From assembly GCA_013398275.1 (NCBI GenBank), contig VZSE01004122.1, forward strand, positions 1,899,902 through 1,963,901: a DNA stretch of 64,000 bases, read 5' to 3'. Both the position numbers and the translations under genes were made by a program. How positions within the stretch are numbered: position 1 is the stretch's first letter; the number at the start of each line of letters is the position of its first letter. The DNA comes from Promerops cafer. Taxonomy: Eukaryota; Chordata; Aves; Passeriformes; Nectariniidae. Below, piece after piece: positions 49,601 to 61,215 of this stretch. A model generated the notes under the pieces. That model worked only from the letters and a program-made list of their open reading frames with translations. It was not told where the DNA came from and searched no databases.

Positions 49601-52600
49601 TGGTTCTGTAACTCCTCAGGAAGAGTAAGTGTGGCAACGTTGCCAATTTTGTCTCTTTTCTTGCAGACACTGAAAGTTTTTAAATAATAAAGAGTGAGGT
49701 GGAATTAGTGATTGCATTTTATTTTTCATATTTTCTTTTATCCTGTACTGGAGAGTGCTTTTGGTACCATATTCTGCTGAACTCTGGTTGTATTCAGGAT
49801 TAGGCTTCTACTCCACTCCCGAATGCATCCTGCCCTCAGGTAAAACAAGGTACTCTTTCATCATGACAAACAAATGTCTTCTTGGGGGACTGACTCTTGA
49901 TACCCTCACAGAGAACTGCAGCTTTCTCAGGAAGTTATGCTTCCCAGTGTAGCTGTGCTTGCTGTCCAGCAGAAGTAAGAGATACAGAATCTCACCCAGA
50001 GAAATGAAGAATATGAGTAAGTATGTGGTGACAGTGGTGTGATTATAAGATTAATTATATTAATAGATTTACTCTTCTAGCAGTCTTATTTTATCCTTTT
50101 ACCTCACCTGTTGAGCTCTTTTATGCATAGTTTCTGTAACATCTAGGTAATAGTGGTCATAAAGCAGTTTATAAAATTAACTGAGCCTTGCATTACCCCT
50201 TTGAGAAATTCCCTGAGCTTTCTGGCAGGTGTAAAGTGGTGAGTCAGTGAGAACAACACCGAGAATAGAATCACATCCCCACTTCTACTGCTGCCCTTTG
50301 CTCATCCCCAGAGATGGAAAAATGTGCCATTACTGATTGTGTCTCCTGCTAAATCAGTAGGATTTCTAAAGAGCTTTCTGCAGAGCTCTGCTGAGGAACA
50401 CAGAGTGCTTCTGAGGCAGTGGGAGAAACAGAAACCCACAGGAGAAAGGGAACACTCATGTCCTAGACATTTGTGGTTTCAATCTGGGTTTTTTTCATCA
50501 CTATTCGAAAGAGGTGTCAGAACACCCTGGGTGCTGTATTCCTGGCTACTTCCTCTTCCTTTGCCTTCTCTAAACTAGATTCCCTGGCCAGACTACAGCT
50601 TCCAGGGTGATCTTCACATCTGTAATTATGAGAATTAGAGTGCACAGGTAATTCAGAAAAATGAGGATATAAACTAACAACTACAATATGATTGATATAT
50701 CAGAAAACATTTTTAAAGAAAAGTATTTTGACTTTCAGGCTCTTGACAGTGGAAATATTTAAGTTAGGTGAAAAACAACTTTTCCAGCAAAGACACTTTG
50801 TGGGAAATGTTGTCCAGTCCAGGCCTGTGCTTCCTTTATACTCCTTCTTTAAAGTAGTGGTTTGTTGTTTTGTTTTGTTTTTCCTATGTGAACCTTGCAT
50901 TTAAAATTCAGGTCTTGTTTCACCTGAAAATCCATGGATGACTGGAGAAGTAGAAGAATGACAGAGAAAGCATGCAAGTGAAACCAAATTAACATGAGTG
51001 GTGAAATTTGTATTATTTTGATTCTCCATTGCCACTCAACTGTATGGCCATTTAAACTTTCATTATATGCTAGCTCTGATATCAAATGAGACAGGGATTC
51101 TGGGCTGGTAGTGTTTTCTTGCTCTGACTAGTAAACTTAGGGGCAGATTTAGAAGTAGATTGTGTCTTTGTGGCGGAACAGTTTAAAGTCATGGTCCCTT
51201 TCCTCAGCGAAATGAATTTACAAGAGCTAAGAATCCCAAAAGTTGAAATCCCCTGCTGAGCTCATATGCTCTCATCCTCTGAGCTGTTTCAGTGATCAGG
51301 CTGCCTGCCACTGCCTTTGTGTCAGTCAGGCAACTACAGGTGATCTTTAAGTATTTAAGCATTGCCTCAGTAGTTGTCTTCTCTGTCCTGCCCCATATAT
51401 TTATACAGCCTGGTGGTCCATGCTGGAGGATGTCTGAGGAGCTCTGAATCCCTGTGTGAGTTGTGAATGGATCCAAGTCTGCAAATGACTGTGCAAAACA
51501 GAAGGGAGTGGAGTATCTGGCTCTCTGTTCTTTTTTAATTAACCTCTCTAGGAAGAAATACCCTAGAGAAAGTGATTTCCATCCTGACCTTTAATGCAAT
51601 GATGGAGGAACTGACAATGTAAGGGGAACTGCAGAAGCGTGAAGAAGATAATACTGATACTCCTGAATTATCAAACAGGAAAAAAATAATAAAAAAAAAG
51701 CAACAAGTAGAAGAATGTAACTTTATTTTGTTTTAATTCTTATAAAGGATATAATGTCCACTCCTTTAGATCACTTTAAGGCAGATATGCAGCAAAACTC
51801 AAGAATGAAAAGCTTTTCCTTTTCTTCATTTCCAGATGTACAGCACAGACAGAAATGTAGCTGTGGGCAAGTGTAAGGAAGGGACCTCAGCTTGCAGAGC
51901 TCAGAGGTGCAATGTCATCTGCCAAAGCTGTGTCCCAGCATGATGATTGCCTTGCAGCACGGACAGGAGAAATGGGGAGAATGCATGAGGTGAATTATAT
52001 CCTAGTGCAGAAGGTGCTTATGTACAACATAAGACACCACGCTGCTCCCCAAGGAAACACAGTTAGGAAATTTTAATAAATTGTTTCTTGGTCTCTCGGA
52101 GAAGAAATCAGGGCAAACAATTTCTTTGAAAAAAGGGTATGTGGGTGGTTTGGCCAGCAGCAATGTTTTGGTTTTGTCTACTGTAGGGAATTACTTTTTT
52201 CCCAAACTCCCCCAGCCAGCTTAATTTAGAGCAGATTTAAGTTACACTAGGGGTAATGTATTGAGTGCCAGCACTGTGGAGGTGAACTTCAGCAACAATG
52301 TGTATTGGGTATTGCTTATAATCTGGATCCCATTTTAATTCATTAGAAATCTAGAGTAAGGAGCCATAATTTTTCACAGTGTGAAATGAAAAAGGTAGAA
52401 ATGACAAGCAGTGAGCAGGACAGTGTAAAATAGTAGGTAGCATGTATAGAGTGACAGTTTTATCTTACAGCTTTTAGCTGTCATCTTTGATGTCCTTCCC
52501 TTTCTGCGTATAAACTTGTGTGCCTACATATTTTTTTACTGTTGTATTCCAGCGAGCATATATCAGTACACATGATCTGTCTGACCTATTGAATGGCCTC

Positions 52601-55600
52601 CCTGAACTGCTGTGAGCATAGGCATAGTGGTGGGTAGATGCTCTGGGATCACTAAAAGGTGTTACCCAGTACCAGAATTAATGTATTTTAGTCAATAGTA
52701 TATACAGGATTTGCTTCGAAGTATCTGGACAGCCTGCTATTTCAAAATTCAGCTTTTGTGGAACAGGATACTTATCACATCTTAGTTTTCAGGGAGCGGT
52801 GAGTTCACTGAGTGGGAATTGGAAAGAGAGAATTTATAGAAGGAGATGGGAGGAGCTCAGCTTTGCAGTCTTTAATTTTCAGAGGCCAAGTTATGGGCAT
52901 GAGATGCCCAATTGTAGGTCAAGCCCTGCTACGTCCAAAAATGTCCCCTGGGAGCAGCAAAACCCCCAGATCAGATCCAAAACTATTGCTAGTTTGAAAG
53001 CCAGCTGGAGATATGTAGTGTACAGAAATGCAGGGCTACTGAAGTGCTCCTCCTTTCACGCTGCGCTCCTAGGTAAAAAGAGTAATTGCATGACTGTAAA
53101 ACACAGGTGTGGATTTGAGCATTAACACCCAGTTGGAGATGGGGGAAAGCAGCTCTCAGGATTGCATGCCTGCTTGTCACTCTATCTAAATGTCACTTTC
53201 AGCGCCTCATTTCTGTGTCCTTTTGTACAAAATCCCTGAAAATTCAACTCTTCTTTCTTCTAACTCTTCTTTCTTGTCTGGATAGAATATAGGAAAACAG
53301 AAGTTTCCAAGTGCTTTTCTGAAACTGAAGTGGGTGAATGAATTGCTCTGCAGACCTGCCCAAGGTCTTGAATGGGGTGTGATCTTACCTGTGCTCACCA
53401 CGCCAAGGTGCCGTGTCAGCAATCCAGTCTGTGTTAGCAGTGTGATGAGAGAGAGGAGAGGAAGGCTTCTCCTTGGGGGCTTTGTTATGCCCCTGCCCCA
53501 GCTCTGCCCCCTCTCTCCTCTCATTGCACAGAAGGCTGGGGAGGATGGTCACGTCACCTTAGAGCCTAAGCTGGATCCCAGCGCTCCTTACTGGCCGCTG
53601 TGTCCCACAGCCCGAAGTGAGGGTGGCGAGGCCTTCTGGCAAGGCTGGCTCACTGAGCTGTGCCCTGGGGCAGCTGCCAGCCCCTGCTCAGCCCAGGCCT
53701 GCCTGATGGGGAGCTGAGAGAGAGCAGCACTGGGCTGCAGCTCCTGGTCTGGGTCCCTGAGTTCAGCTCAGGAGCCGCATCACCGCAGCAGGTGTGAGGT
53801 TCTGCTGCTGAGCCCTCGCACCACGATGACGGGCTGTCACCACGGCAGTGCCATGCTTTCACAGACCCTGAGACCTCAACAGCAGCAGCTGAGCACAACA
53901 GCCTGTGGGGAATGATAAGCTAAAGCCACCATTTATTACAATTTCCTCTGCAATCGGCTGTGCCCCTGCCTGGTGCTCGAGCTGTACTTCTGTGTTATCT
54001 GCCTTCCCAGACAGGAGAATGTGGCAAATGCAAAATCCCAGCTCCATTAAGATCTTTGTCAAGCTCGCACATTTAAAATATCTGGAAGAGACAATCTCAA
54101 GCTTCAAGGCTTTATGTTAGCACTTAACAGCAGGCTTTGAAGCCTGTTGTTATACCCGGGGTTCAAACCAAGGGAGAGCAAATTGGATAAACTGAGATTA
54201 TTCAGGAAAGTTCTTGAGTTGTTTAAATTATGGGCACCATCCTGTACAGTCCAAGTGTACAGCATTAATGGCCTTTAGAGAAAAAAAAATCAATAGCTAA
54301 TGAAAATACTTAATTTTCTATGCAGATCGCTTGTACTCATGCTAAGCCTTGGGATTTTGAAAGCATCTTACCTCTCACATCCCAACAGACACATTTGAAT
54401 TCTGAATAACGTAAATATTTTATTCACTGTGGTTTCATTATAACTTAATCACGACTGATAAAATTTTTGTTTCAACTTCATGCTATTCAAATTTTATATC
54501 AAAGAAAGAAACATGACAATTTCTTTTAACAATAAAAAATGTCTTATCCCTTGGGGAGTAGTTAAGCAAACCTTCACCAGTATAAGTTTGGACTCAGAAT
54601 GTTGAGGTCTTCCAGTCCTGTGCACTGTCCTGTGATGGGGCTTCTTCCCAGTGTCTTGCTGACTTTCACCTAATTAAATCTGAAAATATTTAAATGCTAC
54701 TTCTGAAGCCCTGTGAAAAGTGGTTCCCTGGCCTTCTGATACAAGCAAAGAAGTATTATCTGTACCAGAGATGATGCAGAGGGGTGTGGATGCTGAAACC
54801 TCAATAGTACATTGTGAGCTCTGCAGCTGATTCAGCACATGACCTTCTGAAGTCACTTTGACACAGCTTCTCAAAGCCATGGAGCTGCCAGCAAATTCTG
54901 CCTATTCTAATAATGTGTTTGCTGAAGACCTTTACACTTGTTTCCAGCTTTGCCTGCAACATTCTTGTGTAACTGTGTAGCTGCATTTCTATCAGAGATT
55001 TTCTTGACCTAGGAAAGTAGGTTGCAAATGAAGGGCAAACAAAACTGGAGACACAGCACTCGGCTTTTTATGTTGCAAGAATTTCAAATGTTAATCCAGC
55101 TGAACACTGCAGATATAGCAGCCTTACTTCCAAGAAGTTTGAAATATCTAAGTCCATATAATGCATTGACAGCAAGCCTGCCTGGCATTGTTGTTTTCAC
55201 TGGCTTCAATATTCTGTATTCTTCACCACTACTTAGCAAAAATGACTCCTGTACAGCGGATGGCTGCAGTTTTATGAAATGTCATGTTTTTCTGTTTAAG
55301 AAGAAACATAAGAACTCTGTATATGGCTCCATCTCTAGTACAGCAGTATACTGCAGCTGCAGTTTTACTTTTTCAAAGTTTATAGAAATAAGGACTTTGG
55401 AGTTTGGTTTTCCAGCTCCTGTACACATTAGTGCACACACACATAAATATAAATATGCACATACTTATTGTTTTACTGGCTGCTCAATGAGGGACAGTAG
55501 AGTTTGTGGCATGGAATTTGTTTTAGTCATCTGCAAATTAGACACATAGTCTAAATTGTATATAAGTAGTCAGGGCTTCTGTACTCAGCTGGGAGAGACA

Positions 55601-55889
55601 GTCACCTCCAGGAGAATATTCATCACTTGAAGTTCAATCAGGGAATAATTGCTTAAGACTGGATTTGTGTCTTTCTGATCATTAAAACTGAATGGAGTAA
55701 ATCTCATCCCAAGTGGCTAAGGAAACTGCCCAATGAAGTTGTCTAAATACCTTTAGTTCTTATCACCATTCCTTAAGATATGATGATATGCAGCATTTCA
55801 TAGTATATAAAGTATAAGCAGGGACAAGAAGCCTTGAGAACAATACAGTGTCCAAATATGCAGGACTTGGATAAAGAATGTTAAAGTCC
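43606..55889. other. Gene-free DNA
   Basis: No confident exon or classified transposon. Minus-strand frames at 45928-47755 (for example 47739-47518) look less random than most, but I could not tie them to gag, pol or any host family. A non-repetitive stretch at 49260-49580 and another at 53900-54160 could be conserved non-coding DNA. A G+C-richer patch at 53480-53900 has few CpG. A 175-codon plus-strand open frame lies at 55022-55549. Confidence 0.5.
54126..54151. repeat. 11-bp hairpin with one G-T pair
   Basis: AACAGCAGGCT (54126-54136) can pair with AGCCTGTTGTT (54141-54151) around the loop TTGA, with one wobble pair if transcribed on the plus strand. It is too short on its own to call a microRNA precursor. 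Confidence 0.7.
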
Positions 55890-57503
55890 ACCTGGAATTG
55901 AATCTGATGAAGGAGAGGTCAACAAGAAAGACTTCTACCAATAGATCAGCAGTGAAATAAAAACTACAGCAAACCTGGTCCCAGTGTTAAATGGGAAAGG
56001 GACTTTTGACAAAGAATATGAAAAGCCTGAGGTATTCAGTATTTTATGTGTCTTGCATTCAGGAATCCCAGGTTGTTGAAACCATTGAGGAAGTCTGGAG
56101 CAAGGAAGACTACTCTTGCTAAAAGAGGATCAGGTCAGGGAGCATTTAAACAACCTGTACATACATAAGACCATAGGAGCTGAGAAAATGTGCCTGTGAG
56201 TGCTGAGAGTGTGGTCCAATGTCACTGTCAGGCCACAGTCACTTTTTGAAAAGTCTTTGAAAATCGTGGCAATTTAGTGAGATTCCTGAAGGTTTAAAAA
56301 TGCAGATATCCCTTGTGTCTTCATGAATTACAAGAACGAGGATCCAGCCTCATCTCTGTCCCTGAAAGGTCGTAATAAAGTAGCAAACAATTCTGGAAAC
56401 CATTTCCAAACATAAAATAACAAAAAGGTGATTGGAGTTGTCAGATAAATGACGTGGGGAGTGATGTCTGACCATCCTTCCTAAAACTAGTTGAAATACG
56501 AGGTTCAAAAGGTTGTGATCAGTGGTTTGAAGAAGAGCCAGAGACCAATAACTAGTGCTGTGCCCCAGGGACCAGTGCTTCTTAATGACTTCATTAACCA
56601 CCTGGATAATGGGGCAGAGTTGTAAGCTCAGCGAGTCTGCTGATGATATGAAACAGAGGAGGGGTTGGTACATGAGATAGTTGTCTCCTATTCAGATGGA
56701 CCCCAACAAGCTGGGGAAATGGGCAGAGAGGAACCTCATGAGGTTCAGCCAGTGTTGATGCACCAATCTGCAGTTTTGCAGTTTTGGCAGTAAAAACCCC
56801 ACATGTCAGTGTAATAATCACATGTGTGTGTGTGCTGGAGATGTACTTAAGAAGCTTTGCAGAAAAAGACCTGGAGGGCCTGGTGAGCACCAAGGTGAGT
56901 GTGAGCCAGCAGTGTTCCCTTGGGTGTTGTGGTGTGCATTAGGAAGAGTGTCACAAGCAGGTTGAGGGAGGTGATGTTTTCCCCCTAGCCTTGGTGAGAC
57001 CCCATCTGCACTGCTGTGTCTGTTTCTGGGCTCCCCAGTACAAGAGAGATACTGGAAGTGAGTTCACTGAAGGTCATCTAAGATGATTTAGGGACTGCAG
57101 TACCTTTTATGTGAGGGGAACTTGTAAAAGTTGAGATTATTTAACCTTGTTTTTATTTTAATCAATGTGCTAAAATGCCTGTTGGGAGGGTAAAAAAGAA
57201 ATCAGAGCCAAACTCTTCTCAGTGGTGCTCAGTGAAAGGACAAAAAGCAATGGTCACAAACTGAAATACAAGAAATTTCATTTAAACGTTAGAAAAAGGC
57301 TTTTCCATTGGTATAGTACACTGGAACAAATTTTCCAGAGAGTTTGTGGAGTCTCCCCATTCTTGGAGATACTCAAAACTCAACTGGAAATGGTCCTGAA
57401 TGACATTTTCCAGCTTACCCTTCTTTCAGCAGGAGAGTTAGACTAGACAATATCTTTAGGTGCCTGACAGCTTCAGCTGTGATGTGAGTCTGTGATTGTG
57501 GAG
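55890..57503 (+). mobile_element. CR1 LINE, decayed ORF2 and 3' end
   Basis: A long sense-strand CR1 copy. From the left it follows the ORF2 nucleotide pattern: GAATTGAATCTGATGAAGG, then GGATCAGGTCAGGGAGCA, then ACCATTTCCA...AACAAAAAGGTGATTGG, then GGTTGTGATCAGTGG. At 56550-56620 it translates as TSAVPQGPVLLNDFINHLD, which contains the VPQG reverse-transcriptase motif but lacks a few residues usually found after it. It continues through the AGAAAAAGACCTGGAGGGCC block and the 3' region, and ends near GTGAGTCTGTGATTGTGG, where the short tail repeats of CR1 normally lie. Roughly 180 bases of RT sequence seem to be missing near 56475-56490, and stops and frameshifts are many. The copy is long dead. 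A 1.6-kb CR1 relic is longer than most. Confidence 0.9.
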
Positions 57504-60500
57504 AGGTTTAGGAGTTTTCAGAATTGTAGCCAAACCTTTCTTTGTCTCTCTTATCATTAACAAAACAGTAAGAGCTCTCTCTTCTGCAGACAATTTACTT
57601 CTGAAAGTAGGAGAATGTGAATCCACAGAAATATTGTAGAAATGCAAAATATGTACTTGTTGTCTTCTTCTTATTAACATGTAATTAATTTGATTTTGTT
57701 TAATGACAAAGGAATAAATAGCTTCTCAATGCATGTAGTTAATGCACAAAGAAAACACACAAAAACTGTTATGGAATAGCAGCTTCACAAAGGAACATCT
57801 GTTAAAGGAAATGACCTGCACAAAGTCATTGCAAGTCCATTATTCACTAACTGACTACCTATTGAGAACTAAATGACACAAATGCGTTATACCCACTGGC
57901 TTTTCATCTCTAGCAAAGTGGGCTCAAATCCCTAATAAGGCACCAGGTGAAAAGGAGTCTCAGGCCTCTGTTCCAAATCCCCTGTTATGCACCATATAAA
58001 TTAGCACATTAGCAGGCTTGCCTCAAGGGAAAAGCAGGGCTAGGACAGCAGGTGTGTCATGCAGCATAATTGAGATGCAGCAGCAGAGCAGGCTGGTGCT
58101 TTTGTACAGTGCCAGGCTGTTTCACACTGCCTCTATTGATCTGTAACTTTCATGAACACTAGGCTAGCTCCTAATTCTAAAAGCCCCGTCTTCTGATACA
58201 TCAAGGAAGCCCTTCAAGGGGAAAAAAAATCACTGAAATTTATGGTTGAATAAGCTAAGTAATATGGGATCCTCAGGTATGAAAATGTCTGTCAATAAAT
58301 AATTTGGAATACCCAATGGCTTAGAAAACAATTGAAGGCCAGTCTGTATTTTTTTTTCTCATCAAAGGCTACTCAGGCTGTTGTGAAGACTATGCCGTGA
58401 GTGAGAGGAGAAGAGGGTCTGTCAGGGATTACCATGGTATTGTGCAGAGAGGGTGGTTTTTATTCTGCTGGTCAGTGGGGTGAAAGAGTGCAGTGAGGCT
58501 GAGGGAGGGAAGGATTTCTGTGAGCCATATTAATAAGGAAAGCAAGTGTAATCTTAGCTGTACAGAGTGAAAAAAAAAAAGTTTTGCTGAAACTTTCAAA
58601 ATTCTGAGAATGATTCCCCTACTACACAGATCAACCCATTATAATATTGAGTATTCCTGTATTGTAGGCCATTTGTTATTCCTACAAAACAGCAGTGAGG
58701 AGCAGTCAGAGGAGCTCCTGTGAGCCACCAGACCTGGTAGCTTGCATTTCCAAGCAGCCATGCTAATGCAAGATGCCATCAGCTCCAGGGTAGACAGCAC
58801 TACATACCTGTTTGATTCCAAGTTCAAGGCTCTGATACCACATATCTGATAAAGCACCAGAGCAATGTGGTTACTGTCATAAAGCACAGGGAGAGGGTTT
58901 CCTGGTAGTTGTGTGGATTCAGAATCACATTTCTAAGGCTCAGCTGAATTATTCCTGTTGACAATGCAAGGTTGATGTGTTGAAGTGAAGCAATAATAAG
59001 AGCAGCAGAAACATTTTGTTTGTTCTTACCAGGAGTTATTTGCAAACCTGCCAAACTGGAACAGTAATTTTTTCTCCCCATCTTTTGCTTAGCAATTAGA
59101 AAACTCTTATTAATGCATAAATCTTTTTCCTTGTTGATGATTAATAGACTGTCTCCCAAAACTCTGGATTAAATTGATGTGCTCACCGCTTTAATCTTGG
59201 GGAAGCAAATTATTCTCTCCTGACATTCTGATGACTTTACCAGTATGACATAAAGAATTATATTGGCTGAAGGATGCAGGTGAAGTCCAAAAGCAGAGAT
59301 CCCAATTAGCTGTTGTGGAATAAATCCCAGCTGCCCTTCATCCTATCAAACATGATACACTGGATTCCATACACTCTATCTAGCTTTGGATCTGAAAAAG
59401 TAAAATGAAAGCAGGTATTGAAAATGCATGGATGACTGGAAGTACTGGGGAATATTCATTAATATGGTCCTAAATTTAACTCTGCAATTGCCTTGAGTTC
59501 ATGACAAGAATTCTCTTTCATAGAAAAATGTCAGTGTGTTGCTTTTTGTCTCCTGAGAGAGAATCAAAGGGAGACCTTCTGAATTTATTCACATGAAGAG
59601 TAATGACAAGAGAGGAGAAATATGTGAAAATTGAAGATTAGGAAACATGGGTTAGTTCAGAACAAATTAGCTATCATTTAGGTGCATGTTGGAGAAAGCA
59701 ACACAAATCTCTGATTTCAATCTTCAGTCTCCAGTGAAAGTCCAGACACAGGTTTTGAAGACATCATTATTGCAAATCACTTGTGCCTAATTCTGAGAGA
59801 GTCCCTGTTTCAGCAAATTAATATTATCAGACTAATAATAAGTAAATGCATAAATTATTACTACCAGCCTCACATAATGTTGAGAATTTCAAGATCTCAG
59901 TCTCTGAATAACTTCAGGCATTATGATTGAAAATGCCATTGTTGGGGTCTTGTTTCTTGGTGTATGGGGATGTTTTTCCATCTGCGGAGAGAGTTCCGCA
60001 GAAGCTTTCCACAAGGTTGTGGAAAACTCTGACCCTTTATGTAGTTCTTAGAGGCCCAAACTGGAGATCTCTTCTGTAAAAGTGCATGTGTGTGTGTAGC
60101 ACTAATGCCTGAGTCTGTTGCTGCCTTCAGTTGAAATTTCGGGTAAGGAATTTTGCCATCTAAACCAAGGTCTATTTACTTGCCTTGCATTAATTTTACA
60201 GTGTGACTTTTCTTGGTAAAGCAGCAACAAAAAATAATTTCCTGTGTAATGAGCCAACAGCTTCACTGAGTCACAAGTGAGTGAAGTCACTGAGTCACTT
60301 CACTGAGTGAAGTCTGTTAATGTCTTGATTTGAAGCAAGTAGAGAATTTGAAGATGGAAACTCAGCTTTTCACTCCTGAATTTAAGACTGGTTTTGTTTA
60401 TCAAGGACCATGGGTTAATACTTTTAATAGCAAGAACTGGTTCTGGTAATATGGTTGCTATGGAAAGATTAGAATTTGATTTGACACAAATTGTGTCTAT

Positions 60501-61044
60501 GCTATAGCATCAAGCTGACATTATAGAGTAGTAATTATTCTCCAGCAAGTTTCATATGAAATTCTTACCTTGCACATGATCACCACACCAGTTATATGCC
60601 ATCAGTCATTTGAAGGAAGCATATGGCTTGGTGGGCTGCTAACACAGCAGGAAATCACATCATTAGAGGAAGACCTTTATTATGGGATTTTTATTATGAG
60701 ACCCATATAATCCCATTTTAGCCCTTCAGCAGAACCTTAAATAAGGTCTGAGATGGTCTTAAATAAGACTAAGATAGTTCATTAACTTTGAACACTTCCT
60801 TTGAGCAAAGGAGCATTTCAACCTTATGCAGTTGTTGCTATTGAAGTTAATTCCTACAAAACAATTGCTTCACTGTTTTATCCAAGATATTAGTGTTATC
60901 TGTGGCATGGTAATGGAAACTGCTGCAATGTCTTAGAGACCACAAACATAATTATTTGACCTAAAGAAATATGAGATTACTCTTTTCATAAATCCTTAGG
61001 TGGTATAGGTACAGAAATCCTATTGACAGTCATAACATCAAAGA
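57504..61044. other. Gene-free DNA
   Basis: No gene recognised. It contains an A11 run at 58570-58580 and the AP-1-motif repeat at 60261-60314. The stretch at about 57930-58160 is non-repetitive and of conserved-element appearance only. Confidence 0.5.
60261..60314. repeat. Imperfect tandem repeat with two TGAGTCA (AP-1-type) sites
   Basis: CTTCACTGAG occurs at 60261 and 60298, GAGTGAAGTC at 60279 and 60305, and TGAGTCA at 60267-60273 and 60291-60297, giving an approximate 24-26-bp periodicity. An 8-bp inverted repeat (60280-60287 with 60297-60304) lies in the middle. TGAGTCA is the consensus for Fos/Jun (AP-1) binding. Whether the sites are used is unknown. Confidence 0.75.
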
Positions 61045-61215
61045 AAATAATCTAGTGTGTCCTTCTGCCTTAAGGCAGGATAAGCAATACATAAATTATT
61101 TCTGACAGATAGTGTCTAATCTGTTTTTAAAGAACCCTAATGAGGAAGACCCCAACATCTCCTTAGGCAATCTATTGCTGTAACTCCCTCTCCTTACACT
61201 GAGTTTTCAGTAGGG
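61045..61215 (-). mobile_element. Old CR1-like LINE, 3' fragment
   Basis: Reverse complement of the 3' region of an older CR1/L3-type LINE. On the plus strand it shows, in order, AATCTAGTGTGTCC, AAGGCAGGATAAGCAATA, ATTTCTGACAGATAGTGTC, TAATCTGTTTTTAAAGAACC and CTCCTTAGGCAATCTATTGC. These match the antisense order of this family's tail, with considerable divergence. It is clearly older and of a different subfamily from the copy at 2641-2880. There is no coding remnant. Confidence 0.82.

Noticed and set aside
53334..53898. GC-rich frames as an exon
   Set aside because: CpG density is ordinary, both strands are open in parts because of base composition, and no domain or convincing splice pair was seen.
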